A DNA stretch of 64,000 nucleotides. Source: Methylobacterium aerolatum. Lineage in GTDB: Bacteria; Pseudomonadota; Alphaproteobacteria; Rhizobiales; Beijerinckiaceae. The translations under genes were made by a program, and so were the position numbers. This document shows, one piece after another, positions 8,721 through 17,807 of the stretch; positions within the stretch are counted from its first letter, which is position 1; each line of letters begins with the position of its first letter. The DNA lies in contig NZ_BPQE01000020.1 in NCBI RefSeq assembly GCF_022179085.1, positions 62,001 to 126,000 of the forward strand, in the 5' to 3' direction. A model generated the notes under the pieces. The model did not search any database. It was not told where the DNA came from and worked only from the letters and a program-made list of their open reading frames with translations.

Positions 8721-10252
8721 CGCATCGACATACCACCACGCGTAGCCGCCCCGGGCAACGGCACCGTCGAACCGAGGTCGGCGAGGATCGCTTCCGCCGC
8801 GAGCCTCCCCGATTGCGCCGCCATCGGCACGCCCGGCCCCGGATGGACCGAGCCCCCCGCGAGGTAGAGCCCCCGCACCTTCGTGCGCGCCCCCGGCCGC
8901 TTGAACGTCGCCGTCCAGCCCTGCGGCGCCCGTCCGTAGAGCGCCCCCGCGCTCCCCGGGAACAGCGCCGCGAAATCCGACGGCGTCGTGGTGGTGATCG
9001 CCGATTCCCGTGCCAGGGACAGCCCGCAGGCCTGGAGCCGCGCTCTCAGGGTCGTTTCGCATCGCGCGATCTCCGTGGAAGGAAGGGGACGGTCCGCCCC
9101 ATCGGCCGGGGCGTTGACGAGGAGGAGCAGCCGCTCCGGCCCGGCCGGATCGCCGCCTTCGGCGGCGCGGTCCTGCGCGCAGACGTAGACGGTCGGGTCG
9201 GGCGGCAGGCGCCGGTCCCGGAGGATGGCATCGAACTCCGTCCGGTAGTCGCGGGAGAAGAACACCGTGTGGTGGGCGAGCGGAAAGCCCTGGGCCTCGG
9301 CCCGCAGGCAGAACGTCACCGCCGAGAGCGAGCGTTCCGATTGCCCGATCCGGTCGCCGGCCGGCGCCGCCCCACGGCCGAGGAGCCCCGCCCCGAGGGC
9401 CGAGACGTCGCCGTTGCAGACGACGACCTCCGCCGGGAGACGCTCGCCGCGCGCCAGCTTCACCCCCGTGACCCTGCTGGAGGCGACCTCGATCTCCTCC
9501 ACATGGGCGCCGTAGCGGAACTCGACGCCGCGCTCGACGGCGAGGTCGGCCAGGGCGGCGGCCAGGGCGCTCAAGCCGCCCTTCACCGTCCAGACGCCCG
9601 CTTGCTCCACATGGGCGACCAGCATCAGGGTGGCGGGCGCCGTGAAAGGCGAGGCGCCGCAATAGGTGGCGTAGCGGCCGAAGAGCTGCATCAGGCGCGG
9701 ATCGCGGAAGTACTCCCCGAGCGCCGACCAAAGCGTCGCGAAGGGCTGGATGCGCCAGAGGTCGCCGATGCCCGAGAGCCCGACCCGCTTGGCGAGGCCC
9801 GCCGGGTTGGTCTGGCCCGCGCGGATGAAGCTGCCCTCCAGCGTGCGGTAGACCTCCGCCGAGCGGGCGCAGAACCGGCGGTAGCCCTCGGCCTCGCGGG
9901 CGCCCGCGAAGGCCGCCACCGCCTCGGCCGACCGGTCGATGTCGGCGAAGAGGTCGAGGCGCTCGTCGCGGCTCCAGGCGTGGCGGGCCAGCAGCCCGGC
10001 GGCGGAAAGCTCGACGCGCTCCCCCAGCCGCGCGCCGCACTCGGCCAGCAACTCGTCGAAGACCCACCGCATGGTGAAGACCGTGGGGCCGGCCTCGATC
10101 CGCGTTCCGTCCACAGGCACGGAGCGCATCTTGCCGCCCGGCGCCTCGCCGCGCTCCGCCACGGTGACGGAGAAACCGTCCCGCGCGAGCCGGAGGGCGG
10201 CGGCGAGGCCGCCGATCCCGGCTCCGATCACGACGACACGCACTCCCGTCAC
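8717..10252 (-). CDS. crtD: Hydroxyneurosporene 3,4-desaturase CrtD
   Basis: This 511-residue FAD-dependent phytoene-desaturase-family enzyme introduces the 3,4 double bond after CrtC hydration. The Rossmann motif GAGIGGLAAALRLARDG starts about 10 residues in. GGKMRSVPVDG and the C-terminal LYLAGGSVHPGPGVPMA signature place it with CrtD/CrtI. GTG at 10252 is chosen because GGGAGG lies 9 bases upstream and the FAD fold starts at once; the open frame before it looks non-coding. The palindrome at 10298-10315 lies within the promoter shared with crtE. It is translationally coupled to crtC. Confidence 0.93.
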   Translation of the reverse strand: MTGVRVVVIGAGIGGLAAALRLARDGFSVTVAERGEAPGGKMRSVPVDGTRIEAGPTVFTMRWVFDELLAECGARLGERVELSAAGLLARHAWSRDERLDLFADIDRSAEAVAAFAGAREAEGYRRFCARSAEVYRTLEGSFIRAGQTNPAGLAKRVGLSGIGDLWRIQPFATLWSALGEYFRDPRLMQLFGRYATYCGASPFTAPATLMLVAHVEQAGVWTVKGGLSALAAALADLAVERGVEFRYGAHVEEIEVASSRVTGVKLARGERLPAEVVVCNGDVSALGAGLLGRGAAPAGDRIGQSERSLSAVTFCLRAEAQGFPLAHHTVFFSRDYRTEFDAILRDRRLPPDPTVYVCAQDRAAEGGDPAGPERLLLLVNAPADGADRPLPSTEIARCETTLRARLQACGLSLARESAITTTTPSDFAALFPGSAGALYGRAPQGWTATFKRPGARTKVRGLYLAGGSVHPGPGVPMAAQSGRLAAEAILADLGSTVPLPGAATRGGMSMR

Positions 10253-10297
10253 GGTGTGGGACCTCCCGCAATCGGGATTGATCTCATTCCTCTGAAG

Positions 10298-10315
10298 TGT
10301 CAATTAAAGGTGACA
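10298..10315. promoter_or_regulatory. PpsR/CrtJ-type operator between crtD and crtE
   Basis: The bases form TGT-N12-ACA, with the extended palindrome GTGTC...GACAC. This is the consensus bound by the aerobic photosynthesis repressor PpsR/CrtJ. It sits 46 bases upstream of the crtD start and 38 upstream of the crtE ATG, so one site could serve both promoters. The regulator gene is not in the window. Confidence 0.75.
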
Positions 10316-10352
10316 CAAAGTGCTGACAACACGCTTTGACAGGGAGGGCACT

Positions 10353-11222
10353 ATGGAGCCCGGCACCCGAATCGAGTCGGCCCTGGACCGGGCCGTGGCC
10401 CATGCGGAGGCGCCCGGCGCGCCACCGCTGCTAGCCGAGGCCATCCGCTATGCGGTGTTTCCCGGTGGGCACCGCATCCGTCCCCGGCTCTGCCTCTCCA
10501 TCGCCCGTGCCTGCGGCGAGGACGACCCCGCGCTGGCGGACGCGGCGGCGGCGGCGATCGAACTCCTGCACTGCGCGTCCCTGGTCCACGACGACCTGCC
10601 CTGCTTCGACGACGCGCCGACGCGGAGGCAGAAACCCGCCGTCCACATCGCCTACGGGGCGCCCATCGCGGTTCTGACGGGCGACGCCCTCATCGTCCTG
10701 GCCTTCGAGACCCTGGCCCGGGGCACGCGGCGCTATCCGGCGCGGCTCGCGCGCCTCGTCGGCCTGCTCGCGAAGTCGGCGGGTTCGCCGTCCGGCATCA
10801 CGGCGGGGCAGGCTTGGGAATCGGAAGCGCACGTTGATCTCAGCGCCTACCAGCAGGCGAAGACCGGCGCCCTGTTCGCCGCCGCCACCGTCATGGGCGC
10901 CGCCGCGGCCGGCGCCGATGCGGAGCCCTGGCGGCATCTCGGCGAGGCGCTGGGCGAGGCCTATCAGGTGGCCGACGACCTCCGCGACGTGGCCTGCCGC
11001 CAAGAGGAGATCGGCAAGCCCGCCGGGCGCGACGCCACCCTGGGCCGGCCGAATGCGGCGGCACTGCTCGGCACCGGCGGCGCCCTCGACCGGCTCGCCC
11101 GGCTGACCCGCGAGGCGATCGGTGCCGTCCCCGATTGCCCCGGAGCCGCGAGGCTCACCGCCGAGATCGAGGCGCAGGCGCGGCTGTTCCTGCCCGCGAG
11201 CCTGCGGCCGGTGTCGGCCTGA
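10353..11222 (+). CDS. crtE: Geranylgeranyl diphosphate synthase CrtE
   Basis: This 289-residue trans-prenyltransferase supplies the C20 precursor for carotenoids and the bacteriochlorophyll tail. The first aspartate-rich motif is DDLPCFDD near 85 and the second DDLRD near 215; GGHRIRP near 40 binds diphosphate. ATG 10353 is preferred over an upstream in-frame start because AGGGAGG lies 5 bases before it. Expression is probably repressed through the palindrome at 10298. Its last bases overlap the start region of crtF. Confidence 0.93.
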   Translation: MEPGTRIESALDRAVAHAEAPGAPPLLAEAIRYAVFPGGHRIRPRLCLSIARACGEDDPALADAAAAAIELLHCASLVHDDLPCFDDAPTRRQKPAVHIAYGAPIAVLTGDALIVLAFETLARGTRRYPARLARLVGLLAKSAGSPSGITAGQAWESEAHVDLSAYQQAKTGALFAAATVMGAAAAGADAEPWRHLGEALGEAYQVADDLRDVACRQEEIGKPAGRDATLGRPNAAALLGTGGALDRLARLTREAIGAVPDCPGAARLTAEIEAQARLFLPASLRPVSA

Positions 11223-12370
11223 GCCGGGACACCGCCCTGTCGGACCCGTCGCCGGGCGAGGCGCGCTCCCTGCCGGAGCGGTGGCTCGCCCTGCGCAACC
11301 GCCTCGTGGCGAGCTCACGCTTCCAGCGCTGGGCCGCAGGCTTTCCCCTGACGCGGCGCATCGCGCAGCGGAACGCCCGGACGCTGTTCGACCTCTGCGC
11401 CGGCTTCGTCTACGCGCAGATCCTCGCGGCCTGCCTGCGTCTGCGCCTGTTCGAGATCCTGGCCGAGGGGCCGCTGTCTTCCGAGGTCCTGGCCCGCCGC
11501 CTCGCCTTGCCGCCCGAGCGGGCGCCGACGCTGCTGCGGGCGGCCGCGTCCCTCGGCCTCATCCGGACCCTGCGGGACGGGCGCTATGCCCTGGCCGACC
11601 TCGGCGCGGCGACGCTCGGTAATCCGGGCATCGCGGCGATGGTCGAGCACCACGCACTGCTCTACGCCGACCTCGCCGACCCCGTGGCGCTGCTGCGCGG
11701 CGAGGCGGACCACACGCACCTCGCCTCCTACTGGCCCTATGCCGAGGGCGGCCCGGTCGAGGCCGGGACGGCCGCGCCCTATGGCGCCCTGATGGGCACC
11801 TCTCAGGCGATGATCGCGCAGGACATCCTCGACGCCTGCGACCTGTCGAAGGTCCGGCACTGGATGGATGCCGGGGGCGGCGAGGGGGCCTTTATCCAGG
11901 CGGTAGCGGGGCGCCTGCCCACGGCGCGCCTCAGCCTCTTCGATCTGCCGGCCGTGGCCGAGCGGGCGCGGGCGCGGCTCGACCGGATCGGCCTCGGCGG
12001 GCGAATCGCCTGCCTCGGCGGGAGCTTCCACGAGGGGCTTCCGGAGGATGCCGACACGATCTCCCTGGTCCGGGTGGTCCACGATCACGACGACGCCCCG
12101 GCCCAGGCCCTGCTTCGGGCGGTCCACACGGCGCTGCCCCAGGGCGGCCGCCTCGTCCTCGCCGAACCCATGGCCGGAACGCCGGGCGCCGAACCGGTCG
12201 GCGACGCGTATTTCGGCTTCTACCTCATGGCGATGGGCTCCGGCCGCCCGCGCACGGCGCAGGAGTTGACGCAGATGGCCCGCGAGGCGGGCTTCGACAC
12301 CGTGCGCGAGCGGCCGACGCGCCGTCCGCTGCTCGCCCGGGTGCTCATCGCACACAAAACCGGCAGCTGA
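11219..12370 (+). CDS. crtF: Demethylspheroidene O-methyltransferase CrtF
   Basis: CrtF methylates the tertiary hydroxyl made by CrtC, using SAM. The protein has an N-terminal dimerisation part (TLFDLCAGFVYAQILAACLRLRLFEIL) and a methyltransferase domain with the SAM loop MDAGGGEGAF and LVRVVHDHDD. The start is uncertain. A CTG at 11219 overlaps the crtE stop as CTGA, like the NTGA junctions elsewhere here, and keeps the CrtF-like segment LPERWLALRNRL, giving 383 residues. The first conventional start, GTG at 11306, would lose that segment; TTG at 11135 would overlap crtE by 88 bases. The function is secure from sequence and position. Confidence 0.88.
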   Translation: MSRDTALSDPSPGEARSLPERWLALRNRLVASSRFQRWAAGFPLTRRIAQRNARTLFDLCAGFVYAQILAACLRLRLFEILAEGPLSSEVLARRLALPPERAPTLLRAAASLGLIRTLRDGRYALADLGAATLGNPGIAAMVEHHALLYADLADPVALLRGEADHTHLASYWPYAEGGPVEAGTAAPYGALMGTSQAMIAQDILDACDLSKVRHWMDAGGGEGAFIQAVAGRLPTARLSLFDLPAVAERARARLDRIGLGGRIACLGGSFHEGLPEDADTISLVRVVHDHDDAPAQALLRAVHTALPQGGRLVLAEPMAGTPGAEPVGDAYFGFYLMAMGSGRPRTAQELTQMAREAGFDTVRERPTRRPLLARVLIAHKTGS

Positions 12371-12397
12371 CCGTCATCCGTTGTTGACGTTCCAAAG

Positions 12398-12415
12398 TGT
12401 CCATCTAGAATGACA
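12398..12415. promoter_or_regulatory. PpsR/CrtJ-type operator upstream of bchC
   Basis: A second TGT-N12-ACA palindrome lies 52 bases before the bchC ATG. With flanks it reads AAGTGTC-N10-TGACAC, the same outer bases as the site at 10298. It marks a promoter for bchCXYZ-puf inside the superoperon. Confidence 0.75.
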
Positions 12416-12467
12416 CTTACGAGAGTCCCCTAAGAGAACTCTCTCTGAGTCGGGCGGAATTCCAGCC

Positions 12468-13406
12468 ATGGACGCTCTCGCCGTCATCCTCGAACGACCG
12501 GAAGGACTGGCGCTGCGGCGCCTTCCCCTGTCCGACGCGGGTGCCGGGGATGCGGTGGTGGACGTGGCCTGGAGCGGGATCAGCACCGGGACCGAGCGCC
12601 TGCTCTGGTCGGGCCGGATGCCCGCCTTCCCCGGAATGGGCTACCCGCTGGTGCCCGGCTACGAGACCGTCGGGCGCGTCGCGGAGGCCCCCGCCGGCTC
12701 CGCCGTCCGCGCCGGCCAATGGGTGTTCGTCCCCGGCGCCCGCTGCTTCGGCCCCGTGCGCGGCCTGTTCGGCGGCGCCGCCTCGCGTCTCGTCACGCCC
12801 GCCGACAAGCTCCTTCCCGTCGATGGCTCGCTCGGCGAGCGCGCCTGCCTCCTCGCGCTGGCGGCCACTGCCTGCCGGGCGGCGAAGGGGCTGACGGAGG
12901 GCGAGCGTCCCCTGATCGTGGGGCACGGCGTGCTCGGCCGCCTCCTCGCCCGCGTCGCCGTCGCCATGGGCGCCGAGCCGACCGTGTGGGAGACCGACCC
13001 CGCCCGCCGGCAGGGCGCCGAGGGATATGCGGTCGCCGCGCCGGACGACGACGCCCGTCGTGACTACGGCCGCATCCTCGATGTCAGCGGCGACTCGTCG
13101 GGCCTCGACGGGTTGATCGCGCGCCTCGCCCCCGGCGGCGAGATCGTGCTCGCCGGTTTCTACGAGGCGGCGCTCTCCTTCGCCTTCCCGGCGGCCTTCA
13201 TGCGGGAGGCGCGCCTGCGCATCTCCGCCGAATTTCGGCCCGACGACCTCGCGACGGCGACCCGCCTGATCGCGGCCGGGCGATTGTCCCTCGACGGCCT
13301 GATCACCCACCGCGCGCCCGCCGCGCGGGCCGAGGAGGCTTACCGGACGGCCTTCGCCGATCCGGCCTGCCTCAAGATGGTCCTGGATTGGAGGGACGCT
13401 GCATGA
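12468..13406 (+). CDS. bchC: Hydroxyethyl bacteriochlorophyllide dehydrogenase BchC
   Basis: BchC oxidises the C3 hydroxyethyl side chain to acetyl in bacteriochlorophyll a synthesis. This 312-residue protein has the medium-chain dehydrogenase layout: WSGISTGTERLLWSG and PLVPGYETVGRV in the catalytic half, then the nucleotide-binding part with LIVGHGVLGRLLARVA. It is the first gene of bchCXYZ, behind the palindrome at 12398, and its stop overlaps the bchX start as ATGA. Confidence 0.93.
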   Translation: MDALAVILERPEGLALRRLPLSDAGAGDAVVDVAWSGISTGTERLLWSGRMPAFPGMGYPLVPGYETVGRVAEAPAGSAVRAGQWVFVPGARCFGPVRGLFGGAASRLVTPADKLLPVDGSLGERACLLALAATACRAAKGLTEGERPLIVGHGVLGRLLARVAVAMGAEPTVWETDPARRQGAEGYAVAAPDDDARRDYGRILDVSGDSSGLDGLIARLAPGGEIVLAGFYEAALSFAFPAAFMREARLRISAEFRPDDLATATRLIAAGRLSLDGLITHRAPAARAEEAYRTAFADPACLKMVLDWRDAA

Positions 13407-14407
13407 ACGTCCAGATCGACAAGGCCGCCCTCGCGAACGCCGCCCGCCTCCGGGCCGAGGCCGCCATCGAGCCCGATCCCGTCTCCACCGCTCCGGTGAA
13501 GAAGGAGACGCAGATCATCGCGATCTACGGCAAGGGCGGCATCGGCAAATCGTTCACGCTGGCGAACCTCAGCTACATGATGGCCCAGCAGGGCAAGAAG
13601 GTGCTGCTGATCGGCTGCGACCCGAAGAGCGACACCACCTCACTCCTGTTCGGCGGCAAGGCCTGCCCGACGATCATCGAGACCTCAACGAAGAAGAAGC
13701 TCGCGGGCGAGCAGGTCGCCATCGGCGACGTCTGCTTCAAGCGCGACGGCGTCTACGCCATGGAACTCGGCGGCCCCGAGGTCGGGCGCGGCTGCGGCGG
13801 GCGCGGGATCATCCACGGCTTCGAGTTGCTGGAGAAGCTCGGCTTCCACGAATGGGGCTTCGACTTCGTCCTGCTCGACTTCCTCGGGGACGTGGTCTGC
13901 GGCGGCTTCGGCCTGCCGATCGCCCGTGACATGTGCCAGAAGGTCATCGTCGTCGGCTCGAACGACCTGCAATCGCTCTATGTCGCCAACAACGTCTGCT
14001 CGGCGGTGGAGTATTTCCGCAAGATGGGCGGCAACGTCGGCGTCGGCGGGCTCGTCATCAACAAGGACGACGGCACCGGCGAGGCACAGGCCTTCGCGGC
14101 CGCCGCTGGAATCCCGGTTCTGGCCTCGATCCCGGCCGACGACGACATCCGCAAGAAAAGCGCGAATTACGAGATCATCGGCAAGCCGGACGGCCGCTGG
14201 GGCGATCTCTTCGCCGGTCTCGCCGCCAACGTGGCCGACGCCGTGCCGCACCGGCCGACGCCGCTCTCCCAGGACGGGCTGCTCGGCCTGTTCTCCAGCG
14301 AGACCACCGGCCGCGACGTGGTGCTGGTGCCCGCCACCTTCGAGGACATGTGCGGCACCGTGCAGGTCACGAAGCCGTCCCTCGAAGTCGTGTACGACGA
14401 GGTCTGA
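13403..14407 (+). CDS. bchX: Chlorophyllide a reductase iron protein BchX
   Basis: BchX is the ATP-dependent electron donor of chlorophyllide a reductase (BchXYZ), which reduces the C7=C8 bond of ring B. The 334-residue NifH-like protein has P-loop GKGGIGKS at 43-50 and the cysteines GCGGRG and DVVCGGFG that bind the intersubunit 4Fe-4S cluster. GGAGGG lies just upstream of the ATG, inside the end of bchC, so the two genes are coupled. An N-terminal extension of about 35 residues before the P-loop fold is usual for BchX. Confidence 0.96.
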   Translation: MNVQIDKAALANAARLRAEAAIEPDPVSTAPVKKETQIIAIYGKGGIGKSFTLANLSYMMAQQGKKVLLIGCDPKSDTTSLLFGGKACPTIIETSTKKKLAGEQVAIGDVCFKRDGVYAMELGGPEVGRGCGGRGIIHGFELLEKLGFHEWGFDFVLLDFLGDVVCGGFGLPIARDMCQKVIVVGSNDLQSLYVANNVCSAVEYFRKMGGNVGVGGLVINKDDGTGEAQAFAAAAGIPVLASIPADDDIRKKSANYEIIGKPDGRWGDLFAGLAANVADAVPHRPTPLSQDGLLGLFSSETTGRDVVLVPATFEDMCGTVQVTKPSLEVVYDEV

Positions 14408-14412
14408 CGCGC

Positions 14413-15942
14413 ATGGCCGTCTCCCTCGACATCGCAGCACTGCGGGCCCGCCAGGCGGCCCCGGCCATCGACGTCGCCGCCACCCAGGGCGACGGGCTCG
14501 GCTGCCATGCGGGCAAGGTGGCGATGATCGCTGCCGCCGAGGCGTCGGGGATGTCGGAGACCCTGGCGCAGCTGCGCGAGGATTACCCGCAGGGACCCCA
14601 CGACCAGCCGCAGAGCATGTGCCCCGCCTTCGGGTCGCTGCGCGTCGGCCTGCGGATGCGGCGGACGTCGACGATCCTCTCGGGCTCGGCCTGCTGCGTC
14701 TACGGCCTGACCTTCACCTCGCATTTCTACGGTGCCCGCCGGAGCGTCGGCTACGTGCCGTTCAACTCCGAGACGCTCGTCACCGGCAAGCTGTTCGAGG
14801 ACATCCGCGAGGCGGTCCACGCCACCGCGAAGCCCGAGGATTACGACGCGGTCGTTGTCATCAACCTCTGCGTGCCTACCGCCTCGGGCGTGCCGCTCCG
14901 CCTCCTGCCGAAGGAGATCGACGGGGTGCGCGTCATCGGCATCGACGTGCCGGGCTTCGGCGTGCCGACCCATGCCGAGGCCAAGGACGTGCTGGCCGGG
15001 GCCATGCTGAAATTCGCCCGCGCCGAGGTGGAGCAGGGCCCGGTACAGGCGCCGAAGGGCGGCCGGTCCGAGCGCCCTACCGTAGCGCTGCTCGGCGAGA
15101 TGTTCCCGGCGGACCCCATGGTGATCGGCGGCCTGCTGGCGCCGCTGGGCCTCGCGGCGGGACCGGTGGTGCCGACGCGGGAATGGCGCGAACTCTACGG
15201 CGCCCTCGATAGCGCTGCGGTGGCCGCGATCCACCCGTTCTACACGGCGAGCATCCGCGAGTTCGAGGCGGCCGGTCGCCCGATCGTCGGCTCGGCCCCC
15301 GTGGGCGTCGAGGGCACGGAGGCGTGGCTCGAGCGCATCGGCGCCGCCTGCAACGTGCCGACGGCCACCATCGACGCCGCCAAGGCCGGGATCCTCGCGG
15401 GGATCCGCGGCGCCCTGTCGGCCTCGCCGATCCAGGGCCGGATCACGCTCTCCGGCTACGAGGGCTCGGAACTGCTGGTGGCCCGCCTGCTCATCGAGAG
15501 CGGCGCCGAGGTGCCTTACGTGGGCACAGCCTGCCCGCGCACGCCGTGGTCGGATGCCGACCGGGAGTGGCTCGAAGCCCGCGGCACCGAGGTGCGCTTC
15601 CGCGCCTCCCTGGAGGACGACCTCTACGCCTTCCACCACTTCCGGCCGGACCTCGCCATCGGCACGACGCCCGTGGTGCAGAAGGCCAAGGAAGCCGCGA
15701 CCCCGGCCCTCTACTTCACGAACCTGATTTCCGCCCGCCCGCTGATGGGCGCGGCGGGCGCCGGTTCGCTCGCGACGGTCATCAACGCCGCCCTGCGCAA
15801 CAGGCCGCGCTTCGACGCGATGCGCGATTTCTTCGAGGGCGTCGGCACCGGCTACGCGGCGGGCGTCTGGCAGGACGTGCCCCAGAAGAAGCTGTCGCCC
15901 AAGGCCGAAGGTCCCAAGAAGCCGATCGGGGAGATGGCGTGA
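14413..15942 (+). CDS. bchY: Chlorophyllide a reductase subunit BchY
   Basis: This 509-residue protein is the NifD-like component of the BchYZ catalytic protein that binds chlorophyllide and receives electrons from BchX. Cysteines in GLGCHAGK (about 32), MCPAFG (about 70) and SACCVYGL (about 93) fit the BchY cluster and subunit-interface region. ATG 14413 follows the bchX stop by 5 bases. The stop shares a base with the bchZ ATG (TGATG). Confidence 0.95.
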   Translation: MAVSLDIAALRARQAAPAIDVAATQGDGLGCHAGKVAMIAAAEASGMSETLAQLREDYPQGPHDQPQSMCPAFGSLRVGLRMRRTSTILSGSACCVYGLTFTSHFYGARRSVGYVPFNSETLVTGKLFEDIREAVHATAKPEDYDAVVVINLCVPTASGVPLRLLPKEIDGVRVIGIDVPGFGVPTHAEAKDVLAGAMLKFARAEVEQGPVQAPKGGRSERPTVALLGEMFPADPMVIGGLLAPLGLAAGPVVPTREWRELYGALDSAAVAAIHPFYTASIREFEAAGRPIVGSAPVGVEGTEAWLERIGAACNVPTATIDAAKAGILAGIRGALSASPIQGRITLSGYEGSELLVARLLIESGAEVPYVGTACPRTPWSDADREWLEARGTEVRFRASLEDDLYAFHHFRPDLAIGTTPVVQKAKEAATPALYFTNLISARPLMGAAGAGSLATVINAALRNRPRFDAMRDFFEGVGTGYAAGVWQDVPQKKLSPKAEGPKKPIGEMA

Positions 15943-17408
15943 TGCTGATCCTCGATCACGACAGGGCCGGTGGGTACTGGGGCGCGGTCTACGTCTTCAC
16001 CGCGATCAAGGGCCTGCAGGTCGTCATCGACGGCCCCGTGGGCTGCGAGAACCTGCCCGTCACCTCGGTGCTGCACTACACCGATGCCCTGCCGCCGCAC
16101 GAGTTGCCCATCGTGGTGACGGGGCTGGCGGAGGAGGAACTCGGCCGCCACGGCACCGAGGGCGCGATGAAGCGCGCCCACTCCACCCTCGACCCCGGCC
16201 AGCCGAGCGTGGTCGTCACCGGCTCCATCGCGGAGATGATCGGCGGCGGCGTGACGCCCGAGGGCACCGGCCTGCAACGGTTCCTGCCGCGCACCATCGA
16301 CGAGGATCAATGGCAGGCGGCCGACCGGGCGATGACCTGGCTCTGGCAGGAATACGGGGCGAAGAAGTTCGCCAAGAAGGGCATCCCGGCCCGGCCCGCC
16401 CGCAAGGAGGGCGAGCGCCCCCGCGTGAACCTCATCGGCCCGGCCTACGGCACGTTCAACATGCCGAGCGACCTCGCCGAGATCCGGCGGCTGGTGGAGG
16501 GCATCGGCGCCGAGGTGAACCTCACCTTCCCGCTGGGCTCGCATCTCGCGGACGTGCCCAAGCTCGTCAACGCCGACGCCAACGTCTGCCTCTACCGGGA
16601 GTTCGGCCGGGGCCTGTGCGAGGCGCTGGAGCGCCCCTTCCTGCAGGCGCCCATCGGCGTGCTCTCGACCACCAAGTTCCTACGGGCGCTGGGCGAGATC
16701 CTGGGCGTCGATCCCGAGCCGTTCATCGAGCGCGAGCGCCACACCACCATCAAGCCGGTCTGGGACCTGTGGCGGTCGGTGACGCAGGACTTCTTCGGGA
16801 CCGCGAGCTTCGGCATCGTAGCCACCGAGACCTACGCGCGGGGCGTGCGCCACTTCCTCGAGGAGGAGATGGGCCTGCCCTGCCACTTCGCCTTCGGCCG
16901 GTCCGCCGGGCTCAAGCCCGACAACGCCGCCGTAAGGGAGGCCATCGCCAAGAACCCGCCGCTGGTGCTGTTCGGCTCCTTCAACGAGCGGATGTACCTC
17001 GCGGAGGCCGGCGGCCGGGCGACCTACGTGCCGGCCTCGTTCCCCGGGGCGATCATCCGGCGGCACACCGGCACGCCCTTCATGGGCTACGCCGGGGCGA
17101 CCTACCTCGTGCAAGAGGTCTGCAACGCCCTGTTCGACACGCTCTTCCATATCCTGCCGCTCGCCCGCGACATGGACAAGGTCGAGCCGACGCCCGCCCG
17201 CACCCACCGCGAGCTGCCCTGGGATGCGGCGGCGCTCGCCGCCCTCGACAGCGCCGTCGAGCTGCAGCCGGTGCTGGCCCGGATTTCCGCCGCCAAGCGG
17301 CTGCGCGACGCCGCCGAGCGCCGCGCCCGCGCCGGCGGTGCCGACGAAGTCGCCGCCGGCCACGTGGCCGGTGCCCGATCCGATCTCAGCGCGGGAGCCC
17401 CCGCATGA
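15942..17408 (+). CDS. bchZ: Chlorophyllide a reductase subunit BchZ
   Basis: BchZ is the NifK-like partner of BchY. The 488-residue protein starts [19 protein letters not shown] and carries [10 protein letters not shown] near 30, whose cysteine is a cluster ligand in this family. ATG 15942 shares a base with the bchY stop; a GTG one codon earlier is equally possible. The C-terminus (from about 430) is alanine-rich and less family-like. The stop overlaps a nine-codon frame leading into pufQ. Confidence 0.95.
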   Translation: MLILDHDRAGGYWGAVYVFTAIKGLQVVIDGPVGCENLPVTSVLHYTDALPPHELPIVVTGLAEEELGRHGTEGAMKRAHSTLDPGQPSVVVTGSIAEMIGGGVTPEGTGLQRFLPRTIDEDQWQAADRAMTWLWQEYGAKKFAKKGIPARPARKEGERPRVNLIGPAYGTFNMPSDLAEIRRLVEGIGAEVNLTFPLGSHLADVPKLVNADANVCLYREFGRGLCEALERPFLQAPIGVLSTTKFLRALGEILGVDPEPFIERERHTTIKPVWDLWRSVTQDFFGTASFGIVATETYARGVRHFLEEEMGLPCHFAFGRSAGLKPDNAAVREAIAKNPPLVLFGSFNERMYLAEAGGRATYVPASFPGAIIRRHTGTPFMGYAGATYLVQEVCNALFDTLFHILPLARDMDKVEPTPARTHRELPWDAAALAALDSAVELQPVLARISAAKRLRDAAERRARAGGADEVAAGHVAGARSDLSAGAPA

Positions 17409-17434
17409 GCCGCCCTTCCGACAAGGAGACCTGA
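17405..17434 (+). CDS. Nine-codon mini-ORF between bchZ and pufQ
   Basis: An ATG at 17405 overlaps the bchZ stop as ATGA and reads MSRPSDKET before a TGA at 17432-17434, two bases before the pufQ ATG. The AAGGAGA likely to serve pufQ lies inside it. It may be chance, or a coupling device that carries ribosomes from bchZ to pufQ. No peptide function is implied. Confidence 0.3.
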   Translation: MSRPSDKET

Positions 17435-17436
17435 GG

Positions 17437-17658
17437 ATGCGTACGATGGCCCCGACCGCGCGCCAGCATCAGGAAGCGCTCCAGTTCAAGCTGATCCTGG
17501 CCGCGACCTACCCCTTCTTCCTCGCCGCCGCCGCCGTGGCGCGGATCACCCACGGTCGCGAGCCCGCCCGCGCGGGGCTCCCCGCCCAGCATCGCTCGGT
17601 CTTCGGCGAGGCGCGGGCGATGGCCGTCCAGGCGATCCCCTTCGCCTTCATGGGCTGA
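17437..17658 (+). CDS. pufQ: PufQ-like protein
   Basis: This 73-residue protein has one membrane segment (LQFKLILAATYPFFLAAAAVARI, about 15-37) and a polar tail ending IPFAFMG. Length, single span and position between bchZ and pufB match PufQ, a factor needed for normal bacteriochlorophyll levels during LH1/RC assembly. Direct identity to Rhodobacter PufQ looks low by eye, so the call leans on context. AAGGAGA and GAGG precede the ATG. A GC-rich hairpin follows at 17667. Confidence 0.72.
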   Translation: MRTMAPTARQHQEALQFKLILAATYPFFLAAAAVARITHGREPARAGLPAQHRSVFGEARAMAVQAIPFAFMG

Positions 17659-17666
17659 CTCCTTTT

Positions 17667-17695
17667 GGGCCGGACACCCCCACGGGGCCCGGCCC
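17667..17695 (+). other. GC-rich hairpin between pufQ and pufB
   Basis: GGGCCGG (17667-17673) pairs with CCGGCCC (17689-17695) around a 15-base loop, with no U-tract. A second small hairpin, GCGCCC/GGGCGC, lies at 17765-17782 before the pufB ribosome site. They may mark an RNA processing or stabilising point at the 5' side of pufBA mRNA; this is inferred from the structure only. Confidence 0.45.
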
Positions 17696-17807
17696 GCACA
17701 CGAGACGCTTCCGTCCGGTGACGCGGGGGAAGTGAGGCCGCAGCCTTCAGCGGCACCACCCGTCGCGCCCTCCCCGGGGCGCGGCCAACACACGGAGGTC
17801 TAAAACC

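Noticed and set aside
8717-8800. Frameshift at the crtD-crtC junction
   Set aside because: Both proteins are complete for their families with a GTGA overlap; no broken motif requires a frameshift. The upstream CrtC-like segment is reported as a finding instead.
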